Source: Neorhizobium sp. NCHU2750
Lineage (GTDB): Bacteria; Pseudomonadota; Alphaproteobacteria; Rhizobiales; Rhizobiaceae
DNA: 64,000 bases
Direction of reading: 5' to 3'
Assembly (NCBI RefSeq): GCF_003597675.1
Contig: NZ_CP030827.1
Location: 2,170,001-2,234,000, forward strand
Shown here: positions 38,267-47,532 of the stretch, in pieces
Layout of the letters: the number at the start of each line of letters is the position of its first letter
How positions within the stretch are numbered: the first letter of the stretch is position 1
Made by a program: the position numbers and the translations under genes
The notes under the pieces: model-generated
Told to the model about the DNA's origin: nothing
Database searches by the model: none
Seen by the model: only the letters and a program-made list of their open reading frames with translations

Positions 38267-39130
38267 TCAGAGCCGGCGCAGGAACGCAACTTTCATCATC
38301 GTCACCTGGCGGCGCCATTGTGGCTGCTGCAGCCCGCCTTCGAATGCGCCAGCGCCTATTCTATGCGCACGCACGAGCACGGCCTCGCTGAGGCTTGCCG
38401 GAAAGAAGGCCGGAGAGACGGAGGCCGCAAGCCGTCCGGCACGACGCGCCTTCTGCAGGTGTTCGAGCCCGAGCCCCGCAAATGCCTCGATCGCCGCCGA
38501 GATACGCACCTTGTCCTCACCCGCCAGAAAACTGTCGCGATCGAGGCCGGTGGCCGACAGGATATCGAGCGGCACGTAAAGCTGGCGCCTTCGCACATGG
38601 ATCGGCAGAAGCATCAGGAACCCGGCGATCGACTGGGCAACCCCGGCATGGCCTGCCGCCTCCGCCGATTGCGCTGCATCTTCCGCTGAAAGAACGAGGC
38701 TCGCGAGCTGTATCAGCGCCGAAGCGGTCTCGCCGGCATATCCTTCCAGCGCGTTGCGATCCGGCAGGGGATCATCATAAAGGTCGAAGATCCGCGCCTC
38801 GGTCATGGCAATGAGCGTCTGCTTCGGCAGGCGGTACCGTTCGACCGTCTCCATCAGGGCGGCCGCCACCGGATTGCCGCTGCTTTCGCCGGACGCATTG
38901 CCGTCGATCAGGTCACGCCACCATTGCAGGCGGATCTCACCCGGCAATGCTTCGCGCACCACATCCCGCACACGGGCAATTTCGGCATTGAAGGCATAAA
39001 GCGACGCCAGCGCGCCACGTTTTTCCTCAGGGGACAGCAGGCAGGCAAGATAACGATCGCGATCCGTCTCGCGCAGCATGGAAAGGCAATGCGTGCCGTT
39101 ATCGGTCTGGCCGGAAGATGCTGCCGCCAT
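38267..39130 (-). CDS. Squalene/phytoene synthase-family protein, NDUFAF6-like
   Basis: 287 residues. The helical isoprenoid-synthase fold is recognisable: RDRYLACLLSPEEKRGALAS, RDVVREALPGEIRLQWWRDLI and IFDLYDDPLPD. These match the NDUFAF6 (complex I assembly factor) branch rather than true phytoene synthases, since the paired DxxxD catalytic motifs are not conserved; enzymatic activity is doubtful. Its start is one base after the stop of a gene resembling NDUFAF3, another complex I assembly factor, so a shared role in respiratory complex I biogenesis is a good hypothesis. ATG at 39130. Confidence 0.82.
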   Translation of the reverse strand: MAAASSGQTDNGTHCLSMLRETDRDRYLACLLSPEEKRGALASLYAFNAEIARVRDVVREALPGEIRLQWWRDLIDGNASGESSGNPVAAALMETVERYRLPKQTLIAMTEARIFDLYDDPLPDRNALEGYAGETASALIQLASLVLSAEDAAQSAEAAGHAGVAQSIAGFLMLLPIHVRRRQLYVPLDILSATGLDRDSFLAGEDKVRISAAIEAFAGLGLEHLQKARRAGRLAASVSPAFFPASLSEAVLVRAHRIGAGAFEGGLQQPQWRRQVTMMKVAFLRRL

Positions 39131-39131
39131 T

Positions 39132-39518
39132 TCAGACCGCGATCAGTGCCGCGGCGACCGCGCGGTCTTCCAACAGCATGACATTGAAGGTTCTGACTGC
39201 GGCGCCCGTGCTCATCGGGTCCGCCGAAATTCCGCTCGCCTTCAGCGCAGCCTTGAGGTCCGCAGGCAGGGGCTTGAAGCCGATACCCGTCCCGACCAGC
39301 AGCACTTCGATTCCGGATGCCTCGTTCAGCACCTGCTCGAAAGCCGCCACCGTCAGGGCGTCGCTCTCTTCCGTCTTCCAGCCGTGAATACCGGACGGAA
39401 GGCAGAGAAGCGAACCGCGATGCGACATGTCGGCAAATCGGAAGCCGCCATTGCCATAGGCGTCGATCGGCGCACGGCCGGGAAAATGAGCCTCCCTGAT
39501 CTCGATGCCTCTCGCCAT
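39132..39518 (-). CDS. Mth938-domain protein (DUF498, NDUFAF3-like)
   Basis: 128-residue single-domain protein of the Mth938/DUF498 family, whose human member NDUFAF3 is needed for complex I assembly. Seen: FRFADMSHRGSLLCLPSG, the turn ASGIEVLLVGTGIGFKPLP and the end RTFNVMLLEDRAVAAALIAV. Cytoplasmic. It sits between yajC and the NDUFAF6-like gene on one strand. In several rhizobia I recall secDF lying between yajC and this gene; here only 113 bases with two hairpins separate them. Confidence 0.88.
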   Translation of the reverse strand: MARGIEIREAHFPGRAPIDAYGNGGFRFADMSHRGSLLCLPSGIHGWKTEESDALTVAAFEQVLNEASGIEVLLVGTGIGFKPLPADLKAALKASGISADPMSTGAAVRTFNVMLLEDRAVAAALIAV

Positions 39519-39545
39519 GACGCTATACCTTCTTCAAATAAAGCT

Positions 39546-39621
39546 TTGCCCGGATACGGTGCCTGCCAAGCCGGCAGGTGCGATCCGGGCAATGAGTGTT
39601 ACCGGCTCACGCATGAGCCGG
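39546..39621. repeat. Two nested palindromes between yajC and the Mth938-domain gene
   Basis: 39546-39592 has an outer perfect 10-bp inverted repeat (TTGCCCGGAT / ATCCGGGCAA) with an inner one (CCTGCC / GGCAGG), like a bacterial palindromic interspersed element. 39602-39621 is an 8-bp hairpin, CCGGCTCA / TGAGCCGG. They fill most of the 113-base gap and may stabilise or attenuate the transcript. Confidence 0.6.
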
Positions 39622-39631
39622 ACGATATTGC

Positions 39632-39985
39632 TTACTTGGAAGGGGCCTCGGTCTTGACCGGCTCGCCCTTGACCTTCACCTCGGCAATATAGGAGCGCAT
39701 GGCGCGAACCTTGACACCTTCGGCGATCTCGACTTCGAGTTCGTTGTCGTCGATGACCTTGCTCACCTTGCCCATCAGGCCGCCACCCAGCACCACCTGG
39801 TCGCCGCGACGAACTGCATTCAGCGTCTCCTGACGCTTCTTGGCATTGGCGCGCTGCGGACGGATGAGGAAGAAATACCACACCACCATCAGGGGTGCGA
39901 ACAGCATCACCATCTGCAGGATCGAATCCGTGCTGGAAGTACTTGCTGCGCCACTCGCCTGGGCGAATGCATCGGTAATGAACAT
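39632..39985 (-). CDS. yajC: Preprotein translocase subunit YajC
   Basis: Small inner-membrane component of the Sec holotranslocon, 117 residues. One N-terminal membrane helix (SILQMVMLFAPLMVVWYFFLI), then the family signature RPQRANAKKRQE and the beta-rich GDQVVLGGGLMGKVSKV. Normally encoded next to secD/secF; these genes are not beside it here. ATG at 39985. Divergent from the DUF815 ATPase gene. Confidence 0.94.
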   Translation of the reverse strand: MFITDAFAQASGAASTSSTDSILQMVMLFAPLMVVWYFFLIRPQRANAKKRQETLNAVRRGDQVVLGGGLMGKVSKVIDDNELEVEIAEGVKVRAMRSYIAEVKVKGEPVKTEAPSK

Positions 39986-40172
39986 CGAGAACTCCTAAGA
40001 CTACCGGAGACTCCCCGCCCCCGTTCAAGTCGCCGGAATATAGTTGCGATGGGTCGGATTGCAACAGAAAGCGGCACTTTGCCGTACCGAATCCACGGCT
40101 GAAAGCCTTTCTGGGCGATGACTTGCATGTTACCGCGGCGATAAGTAACGCCGATAATGGAGGAAAGGCCCG

Positions 40173-41057
40173 ATGAGCAGCGAGATGAGCGACAATTTCA
40201 ACGCACAGGTCCTGGCCGAAATCCGCCGCCTCGCCGATGCCGTCGAACGGCTGGCCGGCCCCGCTCCGGCCGTCAACGACTGGGATACAGCCGACTGTTT
40301 CGCCTGGGTTCCCGCCAATCAGCGGCTGCAGCCCGTTCCAAGACCGAACCGCATCGCACTCACACTGATCCGCGGCGTCGACCACGTCCGCGACATCCTG
40401 CACGAGAACACCCTGCGCTTTGCCGAGGGCTATCCGGCAAACAATGTTCTCCTCTGGGGCGCGCGCGGCATGGGCAAGTCCTCGCTGGTGAAGGCCGTCC
40501 ATGAAGATGTGCGCAAATCCTCCGGCATCTCGCTGAAGCTGGTCGAGGTCCATCGCGAGGACATTGCTTCGCTGCCGGCCCTTCTCGATATCCTGAAAGG
40601 CTCAGGCCACCGCGCCATCCTGTTCTGCGACGACCTGTCCTTCGATCACGACGATACGGCCTACAAGTCGCTGAAGGCCGCGCTCGACGGCGGCATCGAA
40701 GGCCGTCCCGACAATGTCCTCTTCTACGCCACCTCGAACCGCCGCCACCTCCTGCCCCGCAACATGATGGAAAACGAACAGTCGACCGCCATCAATCCGT
40801 CGGAAGCGGTGGAGGAAAAGGTCTCTCTGTCGGATCGCTTCGGCCTCTGGCTCGGCTTCCACAAATGCAGCCAGGACGACTATCTGGCGATGATCGACGG
40901 CTATGCCAGCCACTTCGATCTCGGCCTCGATCAGGAAACCTTGCACGCGCAGGCTCTGGAATGGGCCACCACCCGCGGCGGCCGTTCGGGCCGCGTCGCC
41001 TGGCAATATATCCAGGACCTTGCCGGCCGCCTGCGCAAGCCGCTGGATCGGGCCTGA
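40173..41057 (+). CDS. DUF815 AAA-type ATPase
   Basis: Soluble P-loop ATPase of 294 residues in the DUF815 family, of unknown function. Walker A is LLWGARGMGKSSL (residues about 94-106), Walker B is AILFCDDLSF, and a sensor-like FYATSNRRHLLP follows. The N-terminal 80 residues and the C-terminal helical part are family-typical. GGAGGAAAGG precedes the ATG; an alternative ATG lies at 40185. Divergent from yajC; ends at a bidirectional terminator. Confidence 0.88.
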   Translation: MSSEMSDNFNAQVLAEIRRLADAVERLAGPAPAVNDWDTADCFAWVPANQRLQPVPRPNRIALTLIRGVDHVRDILHENTLRFAEGYPANNVLLWGARGMGKSSLVKAVHEDVRKSSGISLKLVEVHREDIASLPALLDILKGSGHRAILFCDDLSFDHDDTAYKSLKAALDGGIEGRPDNVLFYATSNRRHLLPRNMMENEQSTAINPSEAVEEKVSLSDRFGLWLGFHKCSQDDYLAMIDGYASHFDLGLDQETLHAQALEWATTRGGRSGRVAWQYIQDLAGRLRKPLDRA

Positions 41058-41079
41058 CGAAAAAGCAGGATCAGAATAC

Positions 41080-41107
41080 AAAAAAGCCCGGCACTGCCGG
41101 GCTTTTT
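41080..41107. terminator. Bidirectional terminator between DUF815 and LytM genes
   Basis: AAAAAAGCCCGGC, loop ACT, GCCGGGCTTTTT. A-run and T-run on both sides let it work for both convergent genes. Confidence 0.92.
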
Positions 41108-41132
41108 CGTCGTCCCCTTGAAACGCACTACA

Positions 41133-42737
41133 TTATTCAAGGTAGGTGATCGGGTTGACCGGAGTGGCATCCTTGCGCACTTCGAAATGAACCTGCGGGC
41201 GCTGGGCGTCGCCGCTCATGCCGGAGGATGCGAGCGTCTGGCCGCGGGTAACCTTCTGGCCACGGCTGACGTCAATCGCACCGGCATGGCCGTAGACGGT
41301 GACCTTGCCGTCGTCGTGACGCACCAGAACCGTGTTGCCGAGCTGCTTGAGGCCGTTGCCTGCATAGATGACCACGCCGTTTTCGGCCGCCTTGATCGGC
41401 GTGCCTTCCGGAACCGAAATGTCGATACCGTCATTACGGCTGCCGTTCACATTGGCACCGTAGCCGGCGATGACCGCACCGTTGACCGGCCAGCGATACT
41501 TTTCGATGCCGGTCGATTGCGGAGCCGTCGAACCGGTGTCGGACTTTTTCTGGACATCGCTGAGCGACGCCGTCTCGGTTGGCGCAGGCTTTGCCGGAGC
41601 AACAGCAGGCTCTGCCTTGGCGACAGCCGGCTGAGGAGCGGCAGCCTTCGGCGCCACAGGCGCCAACTCGGCCGGCTTCTGCGGGATGGAGGCGGTGCGA
41701 ACCGGATCCGTCATGCCGTTTGCGACCTTCAGTCGCTGGCCGACGCGAACCGTGCCCTCGTTGAGCCCGTTGGCAGCCTTCAGCGCATCGACGGACGTGC
41801 CGGTTTCGCGGGCGATCTTGGTCAGCGTATCGCCGGGCTTGACCGTGTAGCTGCCGTCAAGCGGCTTGCCGCCGGGAGGCGTGATCTTTGCCGGCTCGGC
41901 AAAGGACTTGTCGCGCGTGGCCGACGGCAGCACGGCAACCTTCTGCTCCGGCTGGTTCGAAGGCTCCGGCGCGCGGTTCTGCAGATCGATATCGGCAGCA
42001 GCCGTCTTGGCGGAATTGCGGGCGGGACCGAAGGTCGGAATGATGACCGACTGGCCGGCTGCGAGCGAACCGCCGTTTGCCCTGAGAATTTCCTTTTCCG
42101 GAACGCCGTAGCGGTTGGCGAGCGTCTTGGCCGTCTCGCCCGGCTTCAGCATGACGTGCGGCGCATTGACGGTCGACCAGCCGGACATCGGCTTGACCGT
42201 GCCCGTCGTCAGATTGTCTGCCGTGTGCATTGCGGCCGGTGCAGCGGCGCGCATGCTCGACTGCTGCGACGGGAAAGGCTGCGCCATTGCCTGCTGTCGA
42301 GCCGGCGATTCGATGCTGCGCGAAGAGGCGACCGGAGGAAGATCGCTCGGCGCAGCAAGATCAGACCGCTGCACGCTTACAGGCGCGGATTCGACGCGCG
42401 CCGGAGACGCGTAGCCGCCGGAAGAACGATAAGGCTGCGAGGACGCAACATTGCCCGAACCATAGCCGTTCGAACCGTAAGAGCCCGAACCATATCCCTG
42501 TTGCGGCGGCAAAGCCTGGCCCGAACCGAGATCACCCTGCGGCACCGGCGCCTGGCCGTACGCACCGGCACCCTGGCGCTGCGGTATCGACGCAGTCGTC
42601 ATCGTGTCGGTTTCGTTGAACATGCCGGAAAAACGGGTGGCATCGGAGCTGCAGCCTGTTGCGGCACCGGCCAAAAGGGCAGCCGCTGTGAACTTTACAA
42701 CGGATATACCGAACTTGGGTGTACTCTTAAGACGCAT
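41133..42737 (-). CDS. Lipoprotein with two LysM domains and a degenerate LytM (M23) domain, NlpD-like
   Basis: 534 residues. Lipoprotein signal with lipobox GATGC (Cys29). A long Gly/Ser/Gln/Pro-rich region is followed by LysM 1 (HVMLKPGETAKTLANRYG, about 195-235), LysM 2 (SYTVKPGDTLTKIARETG, about 292-335) and an M23 domain (about 405-534). The zinc motif H-x-G-x-D is NDGID here and the H-x-H motif is QVH, so one metal ligand and one catalytic His are lost. Such LytM proteins do not cut peptidoglycan but activate amidases at the septum (NlpD, EnvC, DipM). It follows pcm-surE-serS-tat on the same strand after 125 bases. Confidence 0.9.
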   Translation of the reverse strand: MRLKSTPKFGISVVKFTAAALLAGAATGCSSDATRFSGMFNETDTMTTASIPQRQGAGAYGQAPVPQGDLGSGQALPPQQGYGSGSYGSNGYGSGNVASSQPYRSSGGYASPARVESAPVSVQRSDLAAPSDLPPVASSRSIESPARQQAMAQPFPSQQSSMRAAAPAAMHTADNLTTGTVKPMSGWSTVNAPHVMLKPGETAKTLANRYGVPEKEILRANGGSLAAGQSVIIPTFGPARNSAKTAAADIDLQNRAPEPSNQPEQKVAVLPSATRDKSFAEPAKITPPGGKPLDGSYTVKPGDTLTKIARETGTSVDALKAANGLNEGTVRVGQRLKVANGMTDPVRTASIPQKPAELAPVAPKAAAPQPAVAKAEPAVAPAKPAPTETASLSDVQKKSDTGSTAPQSTGIEKYRWPVNGAVIAGYGANVNGSRNDGIDISVPEGTPIKAAENGVVIYAGNGLKQLGNTVLVRHDDGKVTVYGHAGAIDVSRGQKVTRGQTLASSGMSGDAQRPQVHFEVRKDATPVNPITYLE

Positions 42738-42862
42738 TGACTCGACCTACTCAGACGCAACCATCATGCGATGTATTAAAGCCTGTTAGTCTTACCGGTC
42801 GGTTAAGGCGCCACCTCAAATATCAGTTTTTTGTCAATTCGCTAACCATGTGAGCCCTCGCT

Positions 42863-43516
42863 TCAGAGAGCGGCAGCGATGTGCGGAACCAGCGGAAGGA
42901 AGGGGGCTGTGAACAGATCCTCGCGCTCGAAACGGCTTCCCGTCTTGGTCAGGCGCACCATCAGGCATGTCTCGTCATCGATCACCAGAGGCGCGATCAT
43001 CGACCCGCCATGGGTCAATTGTTCCGCGTAGAACCGCGGCAGAGCGGTAAAGGCAGCGGTAGACAATATGCGGTCGAACGTGCCCTCGCCCGGCAGGCCG
43101 TTGCTACCGTCGGCATGACGAATGATGACATTGCGCAGGTTGAGCGCATCCATCCGGGCGCTGGCCGCCGTTGCCAGCGTCTTGTAGCGCTCGACGGTCA
43201 TCACCCGCTCGGCAATCCGGCCCATCACGGCGGCCGTGAAGCCGCTGCCGGTGCCGATCTCGAGCACCCGGTGGCCGGGCTTGACCTGCAGCCGGTGCAG
43301 AAGCCGCACGGCCATATCGGCACCTTCCATGAAGGCACCGCAATCAATCGGGATCGTCCTGCTGGAATAGGCTTCTTCGGCAAGCGGCGCCGGCACGAAT
43401 TGCGAGCGCGGCGTCTGTTCGACGGCTGTCAGGAGGTCGAGACTGGAAATCCCCTCCGCCCGCAATCGAAGTACGAGCGCGGCAAACCCTTCCTTCTCGA
43501 CCATTCCAGGTTTCAA
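42863..43516 (-). CDS. pcm: Protein-L-isoaspartate O-methyltransferase
   Basis: Repairs isoaspartyl residues in aged proteins using S-adenosylmethionine. 217 residues. SAM motif [16 protein letters not shown], the front [21 protein letters not shown] and [14 protein letters not shown]. The start is TTG at 43516, overlapping the surE stop by 4 bases (TTGA) with GGAG 8 bases before it; an ATG at 43504 is the alternative. pcm-surE adjacency is widely conserved in proteobacteria and points to stationary-phase maintenance. Confidence 0.94.
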   Translation of the reverse strand: MKPGMVEKEGFAALVLRLRAEGISSLDLLTAVEQTPRSQFVPAPLAEEAYSSRTIPIDCGAFMEGADMAVRLLHRLQVKPGHRVLEIGTGSGFTAAVMGRIAERVMTVERYKTLATAASARMDALNLRNVIIRHADGSNGLPGEGTFDRILSTAAFTALPRFYAEQLTHGGSMIAPLVIDDETCLMVRLTKTGSRFEREDLFTAPFLPLVPHIAAAL

Positions 43517-44283
43517 CCGGCCACTCCTGCTCCCAATGCCGACGCAAGCCGATCCTGAACCGAATAATCCGTCAGGTCCAGCTTCAGCGGCGTCACCGAG
43601 ATTCTGTTCTGCTTGAGCGCCTGAATGTCCGTTCCGTCGCGGAAATTACCCTTACGGTCGGAGAACTTGAGCCAGTAATAGGGACGGCCGCGGCCATCTT
43701 CGCGCGCATCGATCGTCAGGCCGAAATCGAGCTTGCCCTGCGATGTCACTTCGACGCCCTGCACATCCTCCTTGGCGCAATGCGGGAAGTTGACGTTGAG
43801 CAACGTGCCCTCCGGAAGATCGACCTCAATCAGCTTGCGTAAAAGATCCGGTGCAAGCGTCTCGGCCACGTCCCATGGCGTGAAGCGGCCGTCTTCCTTG
43901 CGGGCAGCCTGGCTGAGCGCGATCGAGCGAATGCCCTGCAGCGTCCCCTCGATGGCACCGGCAACCGTACCCGAATAGGTCACGTCGTCTGCCATATTGC
44001 CACCGTCATTGACGCCAGACAGGACGAGATCGGGCTTGCCGCCCATGATCTCGGCAATCGCCATGATCACGCAATCCGTCGGCGTGCCGCGCAGCGCATA
44101 GCGCTTGTCGTCGATCTTGCGCAGCCTGAGCGGTTCCGACAGCGTCAGCGAATGCGCCAGCCCGCTCTGGTCCGTTTCCGGAGCCACGATCCACACGTCG
44201 TCGGACAAGGTCCGTGCAATCCGCTCAAGAACCGCAAGGCCCTCCGCATGGATGCCGTCGTCATTGGTAAGCAGGATGCGCAT
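43513..44283 (-). CDS. surE: 5'/3'-nucleotidase SurE
   Basis: Metal-dependent survival-protein phosphatase acting on nucleoside monophosphates. 256 residues. The N-terminal metal site [16 protein letters not shown] is canonical, as are [11 protein letters not shown] and [24 protein letters not shown] at 44283. It lies 12 bases after serS and overlaps pcm by 4 bases. Confidence 0.96.
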   Translation of the reverse strand: MRILLTNDDGIHAEGLAVLERIARTLSDDVWIVAPETDQSGLAHSLTLSEPLRLRKIDDKRYALRGTPTDCVIMAIAEIMGGKPDLVLSGVNDGGNMADDVTYSGTVAGAIEGTLQGIRSIALSQAARKEDGRFTPWDVAETLAPDLLRKLIEVDLPEGTLLNVNFPHCAKEDVQGVEVTSQGKLDFGLTIDAREDGRGRPYYWLKFSDRKGNFRDGTDIQALKQNRISVTPLKLDLTDYSVQDRLASALGAGVAG

Positions 44284-44295
44284 GCCGTTAATCCC

Positions 44296-45576
44296 TCAAG
44301 CCTTTTCGATCTTCATCAGGCCGCCCATGTAGGGCAGAAGGGCATCCGGAATTGTGACAGAACCGTCTTCGTTGAGGTAATTTTCCAGAACCGCGATCAG
44401 GCAGCGGCCGACCGCCGTGCCCGAACCGTTCAGCGTATGGACGAAGCGCAAGGCCTTCTCATCCTTCACCCGGTAGCGGGCATTCATCCGCCGACCCTGG
44501 AAATCGCCGCAGACCGAGCATGACGAGATTTCGCGATAGGTATCCTGCCCCGGCAGCCAGACCTCGATGTCATAGGTCTTGCGGGCGCCAAAGCCCATGT
44601 CGCCGGTGCACAGCGTCACGGTGCGGAAATGCAGGCCGAGACGTTTCAGCACGTTCTCGGCGCATTCGGTCATCCGCTCATGCTCGGCAATCGAACTGTC
44701 CGCATCGGTGATCGACACGAGTTCGCATTTCCAGAACTGGTGCTGGCGCAGCATGCCGCGCGTATCGCGACCGGCCGATCCGGCTTCCGAGCGGAACGAT
44801 GGTGTCAGTGCCGTGAAGCGCAGCGGCAGCTTTTCCTGCTCCAGCATCTCGCCGGACACGAGATTGGTCAGCGTCACTTCCGCAGTCGGGATGAGGTAGC
44901 GGCCATCCGTAGTCTTGAACAGGTCTTCCTCGAATTTCGGCAGCTGGCCGGTGCCATACATGGTCTCGGCCTTCACCATCAGCGGCGAAGACACTTCCGT
45001 GTAGCCGTGCTCGGTCGTGTGCATGTCGAGCATGAACTGGCCGAGCGCGCGTTCCAGCCGGGCGAGCTGGCTGGTCAGCACCGTGAAGCGCGAACCGGAA
45101 ATCTTCGAGGCGCGATCGAAATCCATGTAGCCGAGCGCTTCGCCGATATCGAAATGCTCCTTGGCCGGATGGTTCCAGCCCGGCTTCTGGCCGACGACAC
45201 GAGTGACCACGTTGTCATGCTCGTCCTTGCCGACCGGCACGTCGTCGAGCGGAATGTTGGGAATGCGCGACAGGGCGTCGTCGAGAGCGGCAATCGCCTC
45301 GCGCTCCTCCTGCTCGGCGGCAGGCATGGTTTCCTTGATTTCGGCGACTTCGGCCTTCAGCTTTTCGGCAAGTTCAAGGTTCTTCTGACCCATCGCAGCG
45401 CCGATTTCCTTCGACGCGGCATTGCGGCGGGACTGCATGTCCTGAAGCTTCTGGATCACGGCGCGGCGGCGATCATCCATCGCCACCAGCGTTGCAGCCA
45501 TCGGCTCGACGCTGCGCTTGGCAAGCGCCTCGTCGAAAGCCTGTTCGTTTTCACGGATCCACTTGATATCGAGCAT
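44296..45576 (-). CDS. serS: Seryl-tRNA synthetase
   Basis: Class II synthetase, 426 residues. The N-terminal antiparallel coiled coil (about 25-110, for example [18 protein letters not shown] segments) binds the tRNA-Ser long arm. The catalytic core shows motif 2 ([19 protein letters not shown]) and motif 3 ([17 protein letters not shown]). ATG at 45576 ([10 protein letters not shown]). It lies 51 bases downstream of tatC and 12 before surE, on one strand. Confidence 0.97.
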   Translation of the reverse strand: MLDIKWIRENEQAFDEALAKRSVEPMAATLVAMDDRRRAVIQKLQDMQSRRNAASKEIGAAMGQKNLELAEKLKAEVAEIKETMPAAEQEEREAIAALDDALSRIPNIPLDDVPVGKDEHDNVVTRVVGQKPGWNHPAKEHFDIGEALGYMDFDRASKISGSRFTVLTSQLARLERALGQFMLDMHTTEHGYTEVSSPLMVKAETMYGTGQLPKFEEDLFKTTDGRYLIPTAEVTLTNLVSGEMLEQEKLPLRFTALTPSFRSEAGSAGRDTRGMLRQHQFWKCELVSITDADSSIAEHERMTECAENVLKRLGLHFRTVTLCTGDMGFGARKTYDIEVWLPGQDTYREISSCSVCGDFQGRRMNARYRVKDEKALRFVHTLNGSGTAVGRCLIAVLENYLNEDGSVTIPDALLPYMGGLMKIEKA

Positions 45577-45627
45577 CGTCCCTAAGCCTTCAATGCGAAC
45601 AGCCGCACGCTTGCTGGACGAAAGACC

Positions 45628-46458
45628 TCAGGTCTTCTCTGTCTCCGTCTCGGCAACCTCCGACGAGGCCTGCTCATGCTCGGCGTCTTCGGCACGTTTG
45701 CGCTCGACGAGTCGTGCGGCATAGATGGAAATCTCGTAGAGAAGGATGGTTGGCAGCGCAAGGCCGATCTGGGACATCGGGTCCGGAGGCGTCAGCACCG
45801 CAGCCGCAATGAACGCCAGCACGATCGCATATTTGCGCTTTTCCTTCAGCCACTGGCTGGTCAGTAACCCGACGCGCGCCAGAAGCGTGGTGACCACCGG
45901 CAACTGGAACACCAGGCCGAAGGACAGGACCAGCGTCATGATCAGGCTGAGATATTCCGATACCCGCGGCAGGAGCGAAATGGCCACGTCACCATCGCCA
46001 CCGGACTGCTGCATGGCAAGAAAGAACCACATCACCATCGGGCAGAAGAAGAAATAGACCAGCGCACCGCCCATCAGGAACAGGATTGGAGAGGCGATCA
46101 GGAACGGCAGGAAGGCCGAGCGCTCGTTCTTGTAGAGGCCGGGAGCGACGAACTTGTAGATCTGCGATGCGATGACCGGGAATGCGATCACCAGCGCGCC
46201 GAACATCGCCACCTTCACCTGGGTGAAGAAGAATTCCTGCGGCGCCGTATAGATCAGCTCCGACTTGGTCACATCGAGGCCTGCCCAAATGACAGCCCAC
46301 TTGTACGGGATAACCAGCAGGTTGAAGAGGTGTTTTGCAAAGAAGAAGCAGATGATGAAGGCGATGAAAAACGCACCGATCGACCAGATCAGGCGTGTGC
46401 GCAGTTCCATCAAATGTTCGATGAGCGGCTGCGGCTTGTCCTCGTAGTCTCCGCTCAT
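45628..46458 (-). CDS. tatC: Sec-independent translocase subunit TatC
   Basis: Six-helix inner-membrane receptor for twin-arginine signal peptides. 276 residues. The conserved N-terminal LIEHLMELRTRLIWS with the Glu that contacts the signal peptide, and EFFFTQVKVAMFGALV in the second loop, are present. The cytoplasmic tail is longer and acidic. ATG at 46458 overlaps the tatB stop by 4 bases. Confidence 0.96.
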   Translation of the reverse strand: MSGDYEDKPQPLIEHLMELRTRLIWSIGAFFIAFIICFFFAKHLFNLLVIPYKWAVIWAGLDVTKSELIYTAPQEFFFTQVKVAMFGALVIAFPVIASQIYKFVAPGLYKNERSAFLPFLIASPILFLMGGALVYFFFCPMVMWFFLAMQQSGGDGDVAISLLPRVSEYLSLIMTLVLSFGLVFQLPVVTTLLARVGLLTSQWLKEKRKYAIVLAFIAAAVLTPPDPMSQIGLALPTILLYEISIYAARLVERKRAEDAEHEQASSEVAETETEKT

Positions 46459-47285
46459 GCTTCATCCTTCGGAGTATCGGTCTTCTTGGTCGCGCGCTTG
46501 CGAACAGGAGCAGCAGTCGCGACTGTTGTCGCCTCGGCAACCTTGGGAGCAGCACGGCTGCGCTTCGGCTTGGCTGCGGCTTCGACGACAGGCTCGGCGG
46601 CCTTGACCTTGGAAACCTTCGCGGCCGTTGCCTTCGGTGCCGCAGCCTTCTTGGCGGCGGCAGGCTTCGCTGCCTTCACCTCAGTCGGGGCAACAGTGGT
46701 CTCAGCCACAACGGCCACAACCGGTTCGGACGTTTTCGCAGCCGGCTTACGCGGCGCACGCGTCTTTGCTTTCGGTGTTTCGGTTGCCGCAACGACAGCA
46801 GGCGTTACCGCAGCAGCAGCAGGCTTGCTCTCGGCAGTCACAGGACTCGCCGGCGCAGCAGGCTCGATGCTTGGCGGCACTTCCGGGGTCACCGAGGCAG
46901 GCGCCGTACCTTCAACCGTATGCTGCGCGTCCGCGTCCGTCGGGCTCAGCAGCGTGGAATTGGTCTCGACGGAGGTCGGAACCTGGGTCGCCTTCTGCAG
47001 GTCAGACTTGATATCCTGCCCCATCTGCCTCAGCGGATTGATCGCGTCGCGAAGAGCACTGGTCGGATTGAGCTTCTGCGCATCCGATATGGTCTTGCGC
47101 ACATCGTCCATATCGGCTTCGCGCAGTGCCTCGTCGAATTGCGCCCGGAATTCTCCGGCCATTTTGCGAAAATTCGCAGTCATCTTGCCGAAGGCGCGTA
47201 TCATCGGCGGCAGGTCCTTGGGACCGACCACGACAATAAGCACGACCGCAATGACGAGCAGTTCGGTCCAACCGATATCAAACAT
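46455..47285 (-). CDS. tatB: Sec-independent translocase subunit TatB
   Basis: Bitopic Tat receptor partner of TatC. 276 residues; the functional part is the first 100 or so: MFDIGWTELLVIAVVLIVVV membrane helix, the GPKDLPPMIRAFGK hinge and an amphipathic helix. The rest is an Ala/Lys/Pro/Val-rich tail (AAKPAAAKKAAAPK-type repeats), far longer than E. coli TatB (171). ATG at 47285. Order tatA-tatB-tatC, spacing 34 bases after tatA. Confidence 0.95.
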   Translation of the reverse strand: MFDIGWTELLVIAVVLIVVVGPKDLPPMIRAFGKMTANFRKMAGEFRAQFDEALREADMDDVRKTISDAQKLNPTSALRDAINPLRQMGQDIKSDLQKATQVPTSVETNSTLLSPTDADAQHTVEGTAPASVTPEVPPSIEPAAPASPVTAESKPAAAAVTPAVVAATETPKAKTRAPRKPAAKTSEPVVAVVAETTVAPTEVKAAKPAAAKKAAAPKATAAKVSKVKAAEPVVEAAAKPKRSRAAPKVAEATTVATAAPVRKRATKKTDTPKDEA

Positions 47286-47319
47286 GCAACGAGGCTCCTG
47301 AAACCTGCGGCCCGGTCAA

Positions 47320-47532
47320 TTAAGAGCGGGTGGTTTCCTTGACCTCATCAGCCTTGTGGTCGACGGTCTTCGCAGTGGTCGTCTCAGGAGCGTCTTCGTC
47401 GGACATGCCCTTCTTGAAGCTCTTGATGCCCTTTGCGACGTCGCCCATCAATTCCGGAATCTTGCCGCGTCCGAAGAGAACGAGGACGATCGCCAGAACG
47501 ATCAGCCAATGCCACACACTGAAAGAACCCAT
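47320..47532 (-). CDS. tatA: Sec-independent translocase subunit TatA
   Basis: 70-residue pore-forming Tat protein: membrane helix [19 protein letters not shown], hinge [18 protein letters not shown] and a short polar tail with Glu/Lys. ATG at 47532 has GGAG 8 bases upstream; the open frame to 47613 adds a non-family N-terminus. First gene of tatABC. Confidence 0.96.
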   Translation of the reverse strand: MGSFSVWHWLIVLAIVLVLFGRGKIPELMGDVAKGIKSFKKGMSDEDAPETTTAKTVDHKADEVKETTRS

